A stretch of DNA of 59,634 nucleotides from Nocardia uniformis NBRC 13702 (lineage in GTDB: Bacteria; Actinomycetota; Actinomycetes; Mycobacteriales; Mycobacteriaceae). The stretch is from NCBI RefSeq assembly GCF_001613345.1, contig NZ_BDCE01000060.1, forward strand, positions 1 to 59,634. The letters are read 5' to 3'. Under the pieces are notes generated by a model. The model was given only the letters and a program-made list of their open reading frames with translations. It made no database searches and was not told the origin of the DNA. The position numbers were made by a program, and so were the translations under genes. Shown piece by piece: positions 34,450 to 42,713 of the stretch (position 1 is the stretch's first letter; each line of letters opens with the position of its first letter).

Positions 34450-35907
34450 CTATTTGTCCTCGTCCTCCGACAGCAACCCACGGCGCGCACGCGAGGCGTA
34501 CTTACGCTCGGCGGCACCGATGCGTTCGCTCTGATCCAGTCGCGGATCGACGCCGCGGCGGGTCAACAGGGTCTCCACGCCGGCGGAGATCTGCGGCTCC
34601 CAGTCGAAGCACACATGGCCGATGGTCACCGGCGCCCCCGGCTGCGCACCCTGCTTCACCAGCTCATCCTCGACACCGAGGCGAGCCAGGCGGTCGGCCA
34701 GGTAACCGACGGCTTCCTCATTGTCGAACGCGGTCTGCGCCACCCAACGCTCGGGACGCTCACCGATGACAATGAAGCCACCCGGCGTCTCCGGATCCGG
34801 TTTCACCTTGAATCCACTGTCGCCCTTGGCAACCGGACGGATAATGGCACGACCCGGCTCGGCCTTCGGATGCGCCTTGCGGTACTCGTCGACCATCTTC
34901 GCGAGCGCGAAAGTCAATGGGCGCAAGCCTTCCCGGCTCACCGCCGAGATCTTGTACACCGGCCAACCACGCTTGGTGAATTCCGGGGTCACCATATCGG
35001 CGAGCTCATCGGCATCCGGAATATCGGCCTTATTGAGAATGACCACACGCGGGCGGTCCGCCAGATCACCCAGGCTCGCATCGCCCTTGAGCGCGGGCTG
35101 GTACGCGGCGAGTTCGGCTTCGAGCGCATCCACATCGGAGACCGGGTCGCGGCCCGGATCCAGGGTGGCGCAGTCCACCACGTGGGCGAGCACCGCGCAG
35201 CGCTCCAGATGCCGCAGGAAGTCCAGGCCCAGACCCCGGCCGTCGCTGGCGCCCGGAATCAGACCCGGCACATCGGCCACGGTGAAAGTAGTGTCACCCG
35301 AGAGCACCACACCGAGATTCGGCACCAGCGTGGTGAACGGGTAGTCGGCGATCTTCGGCTTGGCGGCCGACAGCACCGACACCAGCGAGGACTTACCGGC
35401 CGACGGGAAGCCCACCAGGCCCACATCCGCGACCGACTTCAGTTCCAGGACCAGTTCACGTTCCTGGCCCGCCTCACCGAGCAGTGCGAAACCGGGAGCC
35501 TTGCGCGCCTTCGATACCAGCGCCGCATTGCCCAGACCGCCACGACCGCCCAGCGCCGCGATGAACTGGGTACCGGCACCCATCAGATCGGCCAGCACCT
35601 CGCCCTCGGGGCTCATGACGACGGTGCCTTCGGGCACCTTCAGCAGCAGACTCTCACCCTGCTTGCCATTGCGGTTATTACCCTCGCCGGGCTTGCCGTT
35701 GCCGCCCTTGGCGTGCGGATGGAAGTGGAAGTCCAGCAGGGTGTGCACATTGGGGTCGACCTCGAGGATCACATCCCCGCCGTTACCGCCATTGCCGCCG
35801 TCTGGCCCGCCGAGCGGCATGAACTTCTCGCGGCGCACCGAGGAGCATCCGTGCCCGCCCTTGCCCGCGCTCACGTGCAGCACGACGCGGTCGATGAATT
35901 TGGACAT
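34450..35907 (-). CDS. obg: GTPase Obg (CgtA)
   Basis: A 485-residue ribosome-associated GTPase. The Gly-rich Obg fold (residues ~1-158) has SAGKGGHGCSSVRREKF and GGNGGNGGDV. The G domain has GFPSAGKSSLV (G1), DVPGLIPGAS (G3) and NKAD (G4). A C-terminal OCT domain and an acidic tail (LLSEDEDK) follow. The start at 35907 is chosen because AAGGAGG is then 12 bases upstream, whereas the in-frame ATG at 35919 abuts it. It acts in 50S assembly and growth control. Confidence 0.95.
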   Translation of the reverse strand: MSKFIDRVVLHVSAGKGGHGCSSVRREKFMPLGGPDGGNGGNGGDVILEVDPNVHTLLDFHFHPHAKGGNGKPGEGNNRNGKQGESLLLKVPEGTVVMSPEGEVLADLMGAGTQFIAALGGRGGLGNAALVSKARKAPGFALLGEAGQERELVLELKSVADVGLVGFPSAGKSSLVSVLSAAKPKIADYPFTTLVPNLGVVLSGDTTFTVADVPGLIPGASDGRGLGLDFLRHLERCAVLAHVVDCATLDPGRDPVSDVDALEAELAAYQPALKGDASLGDLADRPRVVILNKADIPDADELADMVTPEFTKRGWPVYKISAVSREGLRPLTFALAKMVDEYRKAHPKAEPGRAIIRPVAKGDSGFKVKPDPETPGGFIVIGERPERWVAQTAFDNEEAVGYLADRLARLGVEDELVKQGAQPGAPVTIGHVCFDWEPQISAGVETLLTRRGVDPRLDQSERIGAAERKYASRARRGLLSEDEDK

Positions 35908-35993
35908 ACCGGTGATCATCCTCCTTCAGGACTGGTCGGCTGTAGTGACAGCGCCGCTTCCGCGCCGCCGGTTCGGGTGCCATTCGAACACCA

Positions 35994-36025
35994 AAGCGGG
36001 CCAGGGTATTCACCCTGACCCGCTT
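35994..36025 (-). terminator. Stem-loop between rpmA and obg
   Basis: AAGCGGGCCAGGGT (35994-36007) pairs with ACCCTGACCCGCTT (36012-36025) with one mismatch and a 4-base loop. It lies 34 bases after rpmA and before obg, so it likely ends or attenuates the ribosomal-protein transcript. Confidence 0.75.
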
Positions 36026-36058
36026 CGGAAAGTGTGTGGAGAGGCTCCGGTGACGGCG

Positions 36059-36325
36059 TCAGGCCGAAACCGGCTCCGGAACCACGATGTTCACGGTCTT
36101 GCGGCCACGCTTGCTGCCGAACTCGACCGCACCCGCCGCGAGGGCGAACAGCGTGTCGTCGCCGCCACGACCGACATTGACGCCGGGGTGGAAGTGCGTG
36201 CCACGCTGGCGAACCAGGATCTCGCCGGACTTGACGACCTGACCGCCGAAGCGCTTCACGCCGAGTCGCTGGGCATTCGAGTCGCGACCGTTGCGCGAGC
36301 TGGATGCACCCTTCTTATGTGCCAT
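36059..36325 (-). CDS. rpmA: 50S ribosomal protein L27
   Basis: An 88-residue L27 starting MAHKKGASSSRNGRDS with the classical GVKRFGGQVVKSGEILVRQRG core and GRGGDDTLFAL. The N-terminal tail reaches the peptidyl transferase centre in the ribosome. No N-terminal extension of the cleaved Firmicutes type is present. It lies 40 bases after rplU in the same operon. Confidence 0.97.
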   Translation of the reverse strand: MAHKKGASSSRNGRDSNAQRLGVKRFGGQVVKSGEILVRQRGTHFHPGVNVGRGGDDTLFALAAGAVEFGSKRGRKTVNIVVPEPVSA

Positions 36326-36365
36326 TGCTAACTCCTCGTGCCGGGGAACGACCCCCTGGTCGGAA

Positions 36366-36677
36366 CTACTTGATGCCGGTGACCTTCAGGACCGTCAGCT
36401 TCTGACGGTGGCCCTGACGCTTGTGGTAGCCGGTCTTGTTCTTGAACTTGTGGATACGGATCTTCGGGCCCTTGGTCTGTTCGACGACCTCGGCGGACAC
36501 GGAAACCTTCGCCAGCTTGTCAACATCGGTGGTCAGCTCGGCGCCGTCAACTACCAGCACCGGCGACAGCGACACCGAAGTGCCCGGCTCACCCTCGATC
36601 TTCTCGACCTTCACCAGGTCACCGACCGCGACCTTGTACTGCTTTCCGCCGGTCTTGACGATTGCGTACGATGCCAT
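36366..36677 (-). CDS. rplU: 50S ribosomal protein L21
   Basis: A 103-residue L21: MASYAIVKTGGKQYKVAVGD at the start, and KIRIHKFKNKTGYHKRQGHRQ near the end binds 23S rRNA. It heads the rplU-rpmA pair. The leader carries a small hairpin AGTGCC-GAT-GGCACT around 36708-36722, which is too weak to claim as autoregulatory. Confidence 0.97.
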   Translation of the reverse strand: MASYAIVKTGGKQYKVAVGDLVKVEKIEGEPGTSVSLSPVLVVDGAELTTDVDKLAKVSVSAEVVEQTKGPKIRIHKFKNKTGYHKRQGHRQKLTVLKVTGIK

Positions 36678-36982
36678 CGGTCGGCTGCCCTTCTTTCCTG
36701 TACAAGTGCCATCGGCACTGTGCTCACACGGCTTGGCTCCGGCTCACACCGGTTACCGCCGTACGACTGGTCTGGTAATCACCGCCGCCTCAGCGCCTGG
36801 TGGCTCTCGAATGAACCGGGCCACGGGCTCACAGCAGATTTGCTGTCACCGGGCAGCGACCGTCCTAGGCTACAGGACCCGGGCCGACCCCTCCAAACTG
36901 GGGGCCGATGGCCTCCGGCACATTCCGAACCGGTGCCGCGCCCACTCACAAAGCTGTCGGTGCACCGGCCTATGGTGCCGAG

Positions 36983-37627
36983 GTGCCCCGTGAGCTTACC
37001 GACCTCCCGTACGCCCGCCACCTCGAACCGTTCGCCGCCGAACTGGAGCCCGACAGCCACTACGACACCGTCCACCTGAACGGCGAATACTTCGACGCCG
37101 TGGAGGCCAGTGGCGCGCGGTTCGACGAATCGGCCTTCACCGGGGTGACATTCCAGGGCGGCAGCCTGCGCTTCGCGCGGTTTGCCGATGTGTGGCTACG
37201 CGACAGCCGCTGGGTCGGCACCAATCTGAGCCAGACCAACTGGGTCAATGTGGAAATGGTCGACAATGCCCTGTCCGGCGTGGAGATCATCGGCTCCGGT
37301 CTGCGCCGAATCCGGTTCGAGGGCTGCAAGTTCGATGCCGTGAACTTCCGCAACGCCAACCTGCAAGAGGTGCAGTTCGTCGACTGCGTGCTGCGCGATA
37401 CCGATTTCGCCGAGGCGAAGCTCACCAAGGTGAGCTTCCCCGGCACCATCCTCGAGGGACTGTCGCTGCACCAGGCACAGCTGAAGAACGTCGACCTGCG
37501 TGGCGCGACCGCGATCGGCATCACCGCCGGTATCGAGGCACTCCGGGGCGCGACAATCAACCCGCTCCAGCTCATGGACCTCGCCCCGGCCTTCGCCCGG
37601 ACATTCGGCATCACGGTCCGCGACTGA
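36983..37627 (+). CDS. Pentapeptide-repeat protein
   Basis: A 214-residue protein built of A(D/N)LXX-like repeats: SGARFDESAFTGVTF, GTNLSQTNWVNVEMV, NFRNANLQEVQFVDCVL, DTDFAEAKLTKVSF, QLKNVDLRGATAIG, forming a predicted right-handed quadrilateral helix. This fold includes DNA-mimic gyrase protectors (Qnr/MfpA), but no specific evidence ties this one to gyrase. GTG 36983 lies 6 bases after TATGGT, compatible with leaderless translation; ATG 36908 is an alternative start adding 25 residues. It occupies the slot between rplU and rne. Confidence 0.82.
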   Translation: MPRELTDLPYARHLEPFAAELEPDSHYDTVHLNGEYFDAVEASGARFDESAFTGVTFQGGSLRFARFADVWLRDSRWVGTNLSQTNWVNVEMVDNALSGVEIIGSGLRRIRFEGCKFDAVNFRNANLQEVQFVDCVLRDTDFAEAKLTKVSFPGTILEGLSLHQAQLKNVDLRGATAIGITAGIEALRGATINPLQLMDLAPAFARTFGITVRD

Positions 37628-37645
37628 GCGACTGAGCGACTGAGC
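37622..37645 (+). repeat. Three perfect tandem GACTGAGC octamers
   Basis: GACTGAGC occurs three times in direct succession. The first unit contains the TGA stop of the pentapeptide-repeat gene (37625-37627), so the expansion happened at or just after the stop. Related GACTGAGC/CTGAGCGG pieces recur in the G-rich stretch at about 37800-37870. Confidence 0.8.
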
Positions 37646-37675
37646 GAACGGTACCGCGATGGCGCCTGGCCGCTT

Positions 37676-37753
37676 CGTCATTCCGGCGTGCTTTTGGCCG
37701 GAATCCACACCTCCGCAGTAGTGGATCCTGGCCAAAAGCACGCCGGGATGACG
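37676..37753. repeat. Dispersed palindromic repeat, copy B (near-perfect)
   Basis: A 33-base arm (37676-37708) beginning CGTCATTCCGGCGTGCTTTT and its inverted copy (37721-37753) match at 30 of 33 positions around a 12-base loop. It is the same element as the diverged copy at 30029-30114. It could be a REP-like or MITE-like intergenic element. RNA from either strand would fold into a long hairpin. Confidence 0.82.
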
Positions 37754-37940
37754 GGTGGGCAGCCCAGTCGGGACGGCGGGGCTGCACCGAGACCACGGAG
37801 CTGCACCAAGGCGACGGAGCTGAGCCGAGGGCGGGGACTGAGCCGAGGGGGCGGGGGCCTGAGCGGAGACGACAGCAGGTGAGGACGACGGGAGCGATAG
37901 CCGACACCACACGTTCAACCTCAGTAAGCAGCCGCCGTGA

Positions 37941-37983
37941 AACGAGTGTGGCCCCGCTGTTCGACAGCGGGGCCACACTCGTT
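37941..37983. terminator. Perfect 19-bp stem terminator after rne
   Basis: AACGAGTGTGGCCCCGCTG (37941-37959) pairs perfectly with CAGCGGGGCCACACTCGTT (37965-37983), loop TTCGA. It lies 9 bases past the rne stop. Confidence 0.9.
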
Positions 37984-37992
37984 CATTCGGAG

Positions 37993-40900
37993 CTAGTTGC
38001 CACCCTCCGGGGCACCGGCCGGGCGACCGGCGGCGCGACGGCGGGGACGGGCACGCGGCGGTACATCCACCGGGGCCGCATCCTCGATGGTCAGGGCCGC
38101 GGGCGGAGCCTGATCCGTACTGGAGAGCACGAAGACCGCGCCCTTGCTGTCCGCGGCCGGGGCGGCAGCCGTACGGGCCACCCGGCGACGACGGCGACCG
38201 GTCGAGGGCGCTACCTCTTCGGCGGCGGCCGCCTTCGGCTCGGCCTGCTCGGGCTCGTACTGCTTCGGCTCGGCCTGCTTCGGTTCGGCCGCCGCGGCGG
38301 TTTGAACACCGGTCGCGGCCTGCGCCTCGGTCACCGCCACGGCGGCTTCGGCAGCGGCCTCCTCGGCGTACTGCGCGACCACCGCATCGGCGGCGGCCGC
38401 CTTGGTCTCGGTCACCTTCGGGGCGGTTCCATTGGACTTGGCAGCCTTGGTGGATTGCGCCACCGCGGCCTTCGCCTCGGCCGCGGCCGAATCGCGGGCC
38501 ACGGCGTTCTCGGTGGCCTCGACAACCTCGTCGACACCGACGGTTTCGGCCTCGGCGACCTCGACCGCCGCAGCGGAGTCCTCCGAATCCTCGTCGTGGT
38601 GCGCGGCCATCGCCAGCGCGACGGGGTGTGCCCGCCGAGCGGCGGCCTTCTCCTCGGACTCGTGCGGTTCGGCCACGGCCGCGGCGACCGGCTCCGGAGC
38701 AGTCGCGTTGCCGCCCTTGTCCTTACGGCGGCGACGGCCCTCGCGGCGACCACCACCCTCTTCCGCGGGTGAGGCCTCCACCGGGTAGTCGTGCACGATG
38801 AGGCCGCGACCATGGCAGTGCTCACAGTTGGTGGAGAAGGCCTCCACCAGTCCGGTGCCCAGCTTCTTGCGGGTCATCTGCACCAGACCCAGCGAGGTCA
38901 CCTCGGACACCTGATGGCGGGTGCGGTCCCGGCCCAGCGCCTCGGTGAGGCGGCGCAGCACCAGGTCCCGGTTGGATTCGAGCACCATATCGATGAAGTC
39001 GACGACGATCATGCCGCCGATATCGCGCAACCGCATCTGGCGCACGATCTCCTCGGCCGCCTCCAGATTGTTGCGGGTGACCGTCTCTTCGAGATTGGAG
39101 CCGCCCGCACCGGTGAACTTGCCGGTATTGACGTCGACCACGGTCATGGCCTCGGTGCGGTCGATCACCAGGGTGCCACCCGAGGGCAGCCACACCTTGC
39201 GGTCGAGCGCCTTGGCCAGCTGCTCGTCGATTCGCATCGCGCCGAACACATCCACGCCGGTGTTCTCGTACCGCTCGACCCGGGCCAACATATCCGGGGC
39301 GACGGTGCGGACGTAGTTCTCCACGGTCGTCCAGGCGCGATCGCCCTCGATGACCAGCTTGGAGAAGTCCTCGTTGAACAGGTCGCGGACGACCTTGACC
39401 AACAGATCCGGCTCCTCGTACAGCGTCTTGGGCGCGCCGGACTTGTCCTTGGCCTGCTCCTCGATGGTGCGCCAGGTCGCCTGCAACCGCTCCACATCGC
39501 GGGCCAGCTCCGTTTCGCTGACACCTTCGGACGCGGTGCGAATGATGACACCGGCGTCCTGGGGCACGATATCGCGCAGGATCTCCTTGAGGCGCTTGCG
39601 CTCGGTATCGGGCAGCTTGCGGCTGATACCGGTGGAGGTCCCGCCCGGCACGTAAACCAGGAAGCGACCGGCCATGCTGATCTGGGTGGTCAGGCGAGCG
39701 CCCTTATGGCCCACCGGATCCTTGGAGACCTGCACCAGCACGGTGTCGCCGGGCTTGAGCGCCTGCTCGATCTTGCGCTCGCGGCCACCGAGACCGGCGG
39801 CCTCCCAGTTCACCTCGCCCGCATACAGCACGCCATTGCGACCGCGGCCGATATCGATGAAGGCGGCCTCCATCGACGGCAGCACATTCTGGACCTTGCC
39901 CAGGTAGACATTGCCCACCATGGACGCGGAACCGGTGCTGGTGACGAAGTGCTCGACCAGGATGTTGTCCTCGAGCACCGCCACCTGTGTGGTGGTGGTC
40001 GGGTGTTCGGCGAAGTGCTTCTGGCGCACCACCATGACCCGGTCCACCGATTCACGGCGGGCCAGGAATTCCGACTCGGTCAGAATCGGCGGGCGGCGAC
40101 GACCGGCCTCACGACCGTCGCGGCGACGCTGGCGCTTGGCCTCGAGCCGGGTGGAGCCGGAAATGCCCTGCACCTCGTCGCGATCGACATTGGTGGCGGC
40201 AGCCGCGGCGGCGCGCCGCTTATTGCGCGGTTCGCGCTCGTGCACGACGGTGTTCGGCGGATCGTCCTCGGTGGGATCGGCCTCGCTGTCCTCGCCCGAG
40301 CCCTTGCGGCGACGGCGACGACGGCGACGGCGGGTGCTGGAGCCCTCCGACTCGGCCGCATCGTCGTTGTCGTCCTCGTTCTCGTCGGCCGAATCCTCGG
40401 CGTCGGCGGTCGCGAGGGTGTCATCGTCCTCATCGTCGGACTCGGAGTCCGAGCCGTTGTCGTCACCCTCGCCCTGCTGTTCGCCACGGCCGCGACCACG
40501 ACCACGACGGCCGCGACGGCGACGACGCGACGCGCCATCGCGCTGCTCGCGGGTCTCGTCCCAGTCGGCGTCCTCGGTATTGTCCTCGGCCGCGGTGTCG
40601 TCGGTGATGACGGCGGCCGGCTCGTCGACCGGCTCCTCGACCTTATTGACCTTGTCTGCTTTATCCGCTTTGGCGGCCCTGGACTTGCGCTCGGCCCGCT
40701 CAGGGCGCTCGGTCCGTTCGGGGCGCTCGGCCGGTTCGCTGCGCTCGGCACGTTCGGCACGCACCTTGCGACGCAGATCCTCGGCGGCGGTGGCATCCGG
40801 CGGCAGGAACAGCGGTGCGGCCACCGAGGCTGGCGGCGCGAACATCGGCTGTTCCTCGACCTCCTGCTGCGCCGAATAGGGGCTGGCGAACAGGGTCGGG

Positions 40901-41316
40901 AGCTTCTTCCGACCCGCCCGCTCCGGCTTGGCGGCGGCCTCGGCCTGCTCGACCTCTTCGGCGGCCAGCTCATCGGCGACGAGCTCATCGCCCGTGCCAA
41001 CGGCCTCGGCGACCGTCTCGGGCACGGTGGTCTCGGCGACGGTCTCGACGGAACGCGGCCCGAAGGCGTCGCGCACCGTTTCGGCGACCGTGCGATCGAG
41101 ACTCGATTGCGGGCTGCGCGCCTGCGCGCCCATATCGGTCAGGTGGGCCAGGATGCGCTTGCTGGTAGTGCCCAGCAGCTTCGCCAGTGCATGCACTCGG
41201 ATCCGTTCCGGCAACTGTTCGGCAGCCGGAGCGGTGTCCGTCTGCTGTTGTTCCGAACGGCCCGCCTCCCCTTCGCCGTTCACCTGCGGTGTTTCCTGCG
41301 GCTCTTGTTCGGCCAC
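37993..41316 (-). CDS. rne: Ribonuclease E/G with N-terminal IF2-N-like domain
   Basis: A 1107-residue endoribonuclease, the main mRNA-decay and rRNA-processing enzyme. Residues ~35-85 form an IF2_N-like helix-turn domain (RIRVHALAKLLGTTSKRIL). A long disordered acidic/Arg-rich stretch follows (~90-440), with RRRRRRRRR- and DDEDDD-type runs. The catalytic core (~440-850) has an S1 domain (NVYLGKVQNVLPSMEAAFID), the metal Asp motifs VVDVNTGKFTG and IVVDFIDM, and the zinc-link CEHCHGRG. An Ala/Glu/Lys-rich tail contains the repeated EPKQ unit. The internal catalytic core flanked by disordered arms is typical of actinobacterial RNase E. Confidence 0.95.
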   Translation of the reverse strand: MAEQEPQETPQVNGEGEAGRSEQQQTDTAPAAEQLPERIRVHALAKLLGTTSKRILAHLTDMGAQARSPQSSLDRTVAETVRDAFGPRSVETVAETTVPETVAEAVGTGDELVADELAAEEVEQAEAAAKPERAGRKKLPTLFASPYSAQQEVEEQPMFAPPASVAAPLFLPPDATAAEDLRRKVRAERAERSEPAERPERTERPERAERKSRAAKADKADKVNKVEEPVDEPAAVITDDTAAEDNTEDADWDETREQRDGASRRRRRGRRGRGRGRGEQQGEGDDNGSDSESDDEDDDTLATADAEDSADENEDDNDDAAESEGSSTRRRRRRRRRKGSGEDSEADPTEDDPPNTVVHEREPRNKRRAAAAAATNVDRDEVQGISGSTRLEAKRQRRRDGREAGRRRPPILTESEFLARRESVDRVMVVRQKHFAEHPTTTTQVAVLEDNILVEHFVTSTGSASMVGNVYLGKVQNVLPSMEAAFIDIGRGRNGVLYAGEVNWEAAGLGGRERKIEQALKPGDTVLVQVSKDPVGHKGARLTTQISMAGRFLVYVPGGTSTGISRKLPDTERKRLKEILRDIVPQDAGVIIRTASEGVSETELARDVERLQATWRTIEEQAKDKSGAPKTLYEEPDLLVKVVRDLFNEDFSKLVIEGDRAWTTVENYVRTVAPDMLARVERYENTGVDVFGAMRIDEQLAKALDRKVWLPSGGTLVIDRTEAMTVVDVNTGKFTGAGGSNLEETVTRNNLEAAEEIVRQMRLRDIGGMIVVDFIDMVLESNRDLVLRRLTEALGRDRTRHQVSEVTSLGLVQMTRKKLGTGLVEAFSTNCEHCHGRGLIVHDYPVEASPAEEGGGRREGRRRRKDKGGNATAPEPVAAAVAEPHESEEKAAARRAHPVALAMAAHHDEDSEDSAAAVEVAEAETVGVDEVVEATENAVARDSAAAEAKAAVAQSTKAAKSNGTAPKVTETKAAAADAVVAQYAEEAAAEAAVAVTEAQAATGVQTAAAAEPKQAEPKQYEPEQAEPKAAAAEEVAPSTGRRRRRVARTAAAPAADSKGAVFVLSSTDQAPPAALTIEDAAPVDVPPRARPRRRAAGRPAGAPEGGN

Positions 41317-41815
41317 GAATTCTCCTCGGGCCCCCGGGCGCGTCCCTCCGAGAAACTACGGAGTCACGCCGCCGACGCGGGGGCACTGTCAGTTCGCCTC
41401 ACGCCCGAGGGCGCAAGATCATATGGTCTCGCCCCACGTGCCCGATGTTCGCCTGTTGTCTTCGTTCGTTCGGCTAACTGGTCACGCGGTGCCTGGTTGG
41501 TTTGGCTCAACACCACCGCACGAGCGTTCATCCAGCGTGCCGCCCGACAACCGAGTCTCAGAAGCTGTCGGCAGCAGCGATGATCGTCCGTCATGCTGCG
41601 GTGCCTTGGTTGTGGCCGCTACCTGCCATGAACGGCGGGTGGTGGCTACTTCCAGAGCCAGTATCCCACACACCTCCGCGAGCGCCGCCCCACGAACCCC
41701 CGAGATACCTTTTCAGGTCGTTGCGGTGAGTGCGCCGACCAGCCCCGCCACGCACTCGGCCAGGAGAGCGAGCCGCGCGTGGTACGGGGTGTGGCAACGA
41801 TGTGGCGAACTGTAT
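41317..41815 (-). other. 499-base gap upstream of rne
   Basis: No gene recognised between ndk and rne. TATGAT (41418-41423 on the minus strand), about 95 bases before the rne ATG, is a plausible -10 giving an rne leader of roughly 95-100 bases. The remaining ~390 bases show no good frame, tRNA or strong hairpin, although RNase E leaders elsewhere are autoregulatory. Confidence 0.5.
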
Positions 41816-42232
41816 TCAGAGGGTGAAGTCGGGGAACCAGAGGGAGATTTCGCGCTTGGCCGACTCCTCGGAATCGGAGCCGTGCACCAGGTTGAACTGG
41901 GTCTCCAGGGCGTAGTCGCCGCGAATGCTGCCCGGTACGGCCTTCTCGACCGGATCGGTGCCGCCGGCGATCTGGCGGAAGGCGGGGATGGCGCGCGGAC
42001 CTTCGAGGACCGCCGCGATAACCGGGCCGGAGGTAATGAACTCGATCAGCGAACCGAAGAACGGCTTCTCGGCATGTTCGGCGTAGTGCTGCCCGGCCAA
42101 CTCCTCGGAGACATTCTTCAGCTCCAGCGCGGCGATCTTCAGACCCTTGCGCTCGATACGAGTGATGATCTCCCCGATCAGGCCGCGGGCCACGCCGTCC
42201 GGCTTGATGAGTACCAACGTCTGCTCAGTCAC
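41816..42232 (-). CDS. ndk: Nucleoside diphosphate kinase
   Basis: A 138-residue Ndk that balances NTP pools by transferring the gamma phosphate. TLVLIKPDGVARGLIGEI at the start, KPFFGSLIEFITSGP, and the active-site His in NLVHGSDS. The start is GTG 42232 (MTEQTLV). It lies between the DUF4233 gene and rne as in M. tuberculosis. Confidence 0.96.
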   Translation of the reverse strand: MTEQTLVLIKPDGVARGLIGEIITRIERKGLKIAALELKNVSEELAGQHYAEHAEKPFFGSLIEFITSGPVIAAVLEGPRAIPAFRQIAGGTDPVEKAVPGSIRGDYALETQFNLVHGSDSEESAKREISLWFPDFTL

Positions 42233-42305
42233 GGCGCACAGCCTAGCCGGGCAGGTTGTCAACTCCCGAATCGTGGGGTCGCGGTGTGACCTGGCGGAAA
42301 ACTGT

Positions 42306-42713
42306 TCAGGGCGCGTTCTGGGTGCGCTGGCTCGGGAGCAGGCCGAGTTCCATGCGCTTCCTGACGTCGGCACGCAGGACCAGCAGGAAGATCCAGACGG
42401 CGGCGAAGACCACACCGATAATCCCGATGGACAGGTGGATGAAGGTGCCCGCCATGAGCAGGACCTGCAAGCCCAGGTTGAACGGGACGGCCCACGACTT
42501 CTTCTGGACACCCGCGCCGAGGATCATCAGCACCGCGAGCGCCACCAGGTAGAGGATGGACCACCAGGTGAGACCGCCGCCGACCGTGGCCACCACGGGC
42601 AGGGCGAGCAGGACCGTAATCGCTTCCAGGATCAGCGCACCGGCCATGACACCGCGGAAACCCTTCCACGGGTCCGCGGCGGGCGGCGGAGTTGGTTGCG
42701 TATCCTCGCTCAT
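42306..42713 (-). CDS. DUF4233 membrane protein
   Basis: A 135-residue protein with a Pro-rich N-terminus (TQPTPPPAADPWKGFRG) and four transmembrane helices (~22-42, 48-68, 76-96, 98-118), the DUF4233 family always found beside folC in mycolate actinobacteria. Its ATG overlaps the folC stop as TGATG, so it is translationally coupled. Function unknown. Confidence 0.88.
   Translation of the reverse strand: MSEDTQPTPPPAADPWKGFRGVMAGALILEAITVLLALPVVATVGGGLTWWSILYLVALAVLMILGAGVQKKSWAVPFNLGLQVLLMAGTFIHLSIGIIGVVFAAVWIFLLVLRADVRKRMELGLLPSQRTQNAP

Noticed and set aside
36678..36770. Ribosomal-protein autoregulatory leader before rplU
   Set aside because: Only one short hairpin (6 bp) is visible; no support for a known leader structure.
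38791..41583. A 930-codon open frame antisense to rne
   Set aside because: It is a GC-driven shadow of the RNase E gene: repetitive Gly/His/Leu composition, no motif, no ribosome binding site.
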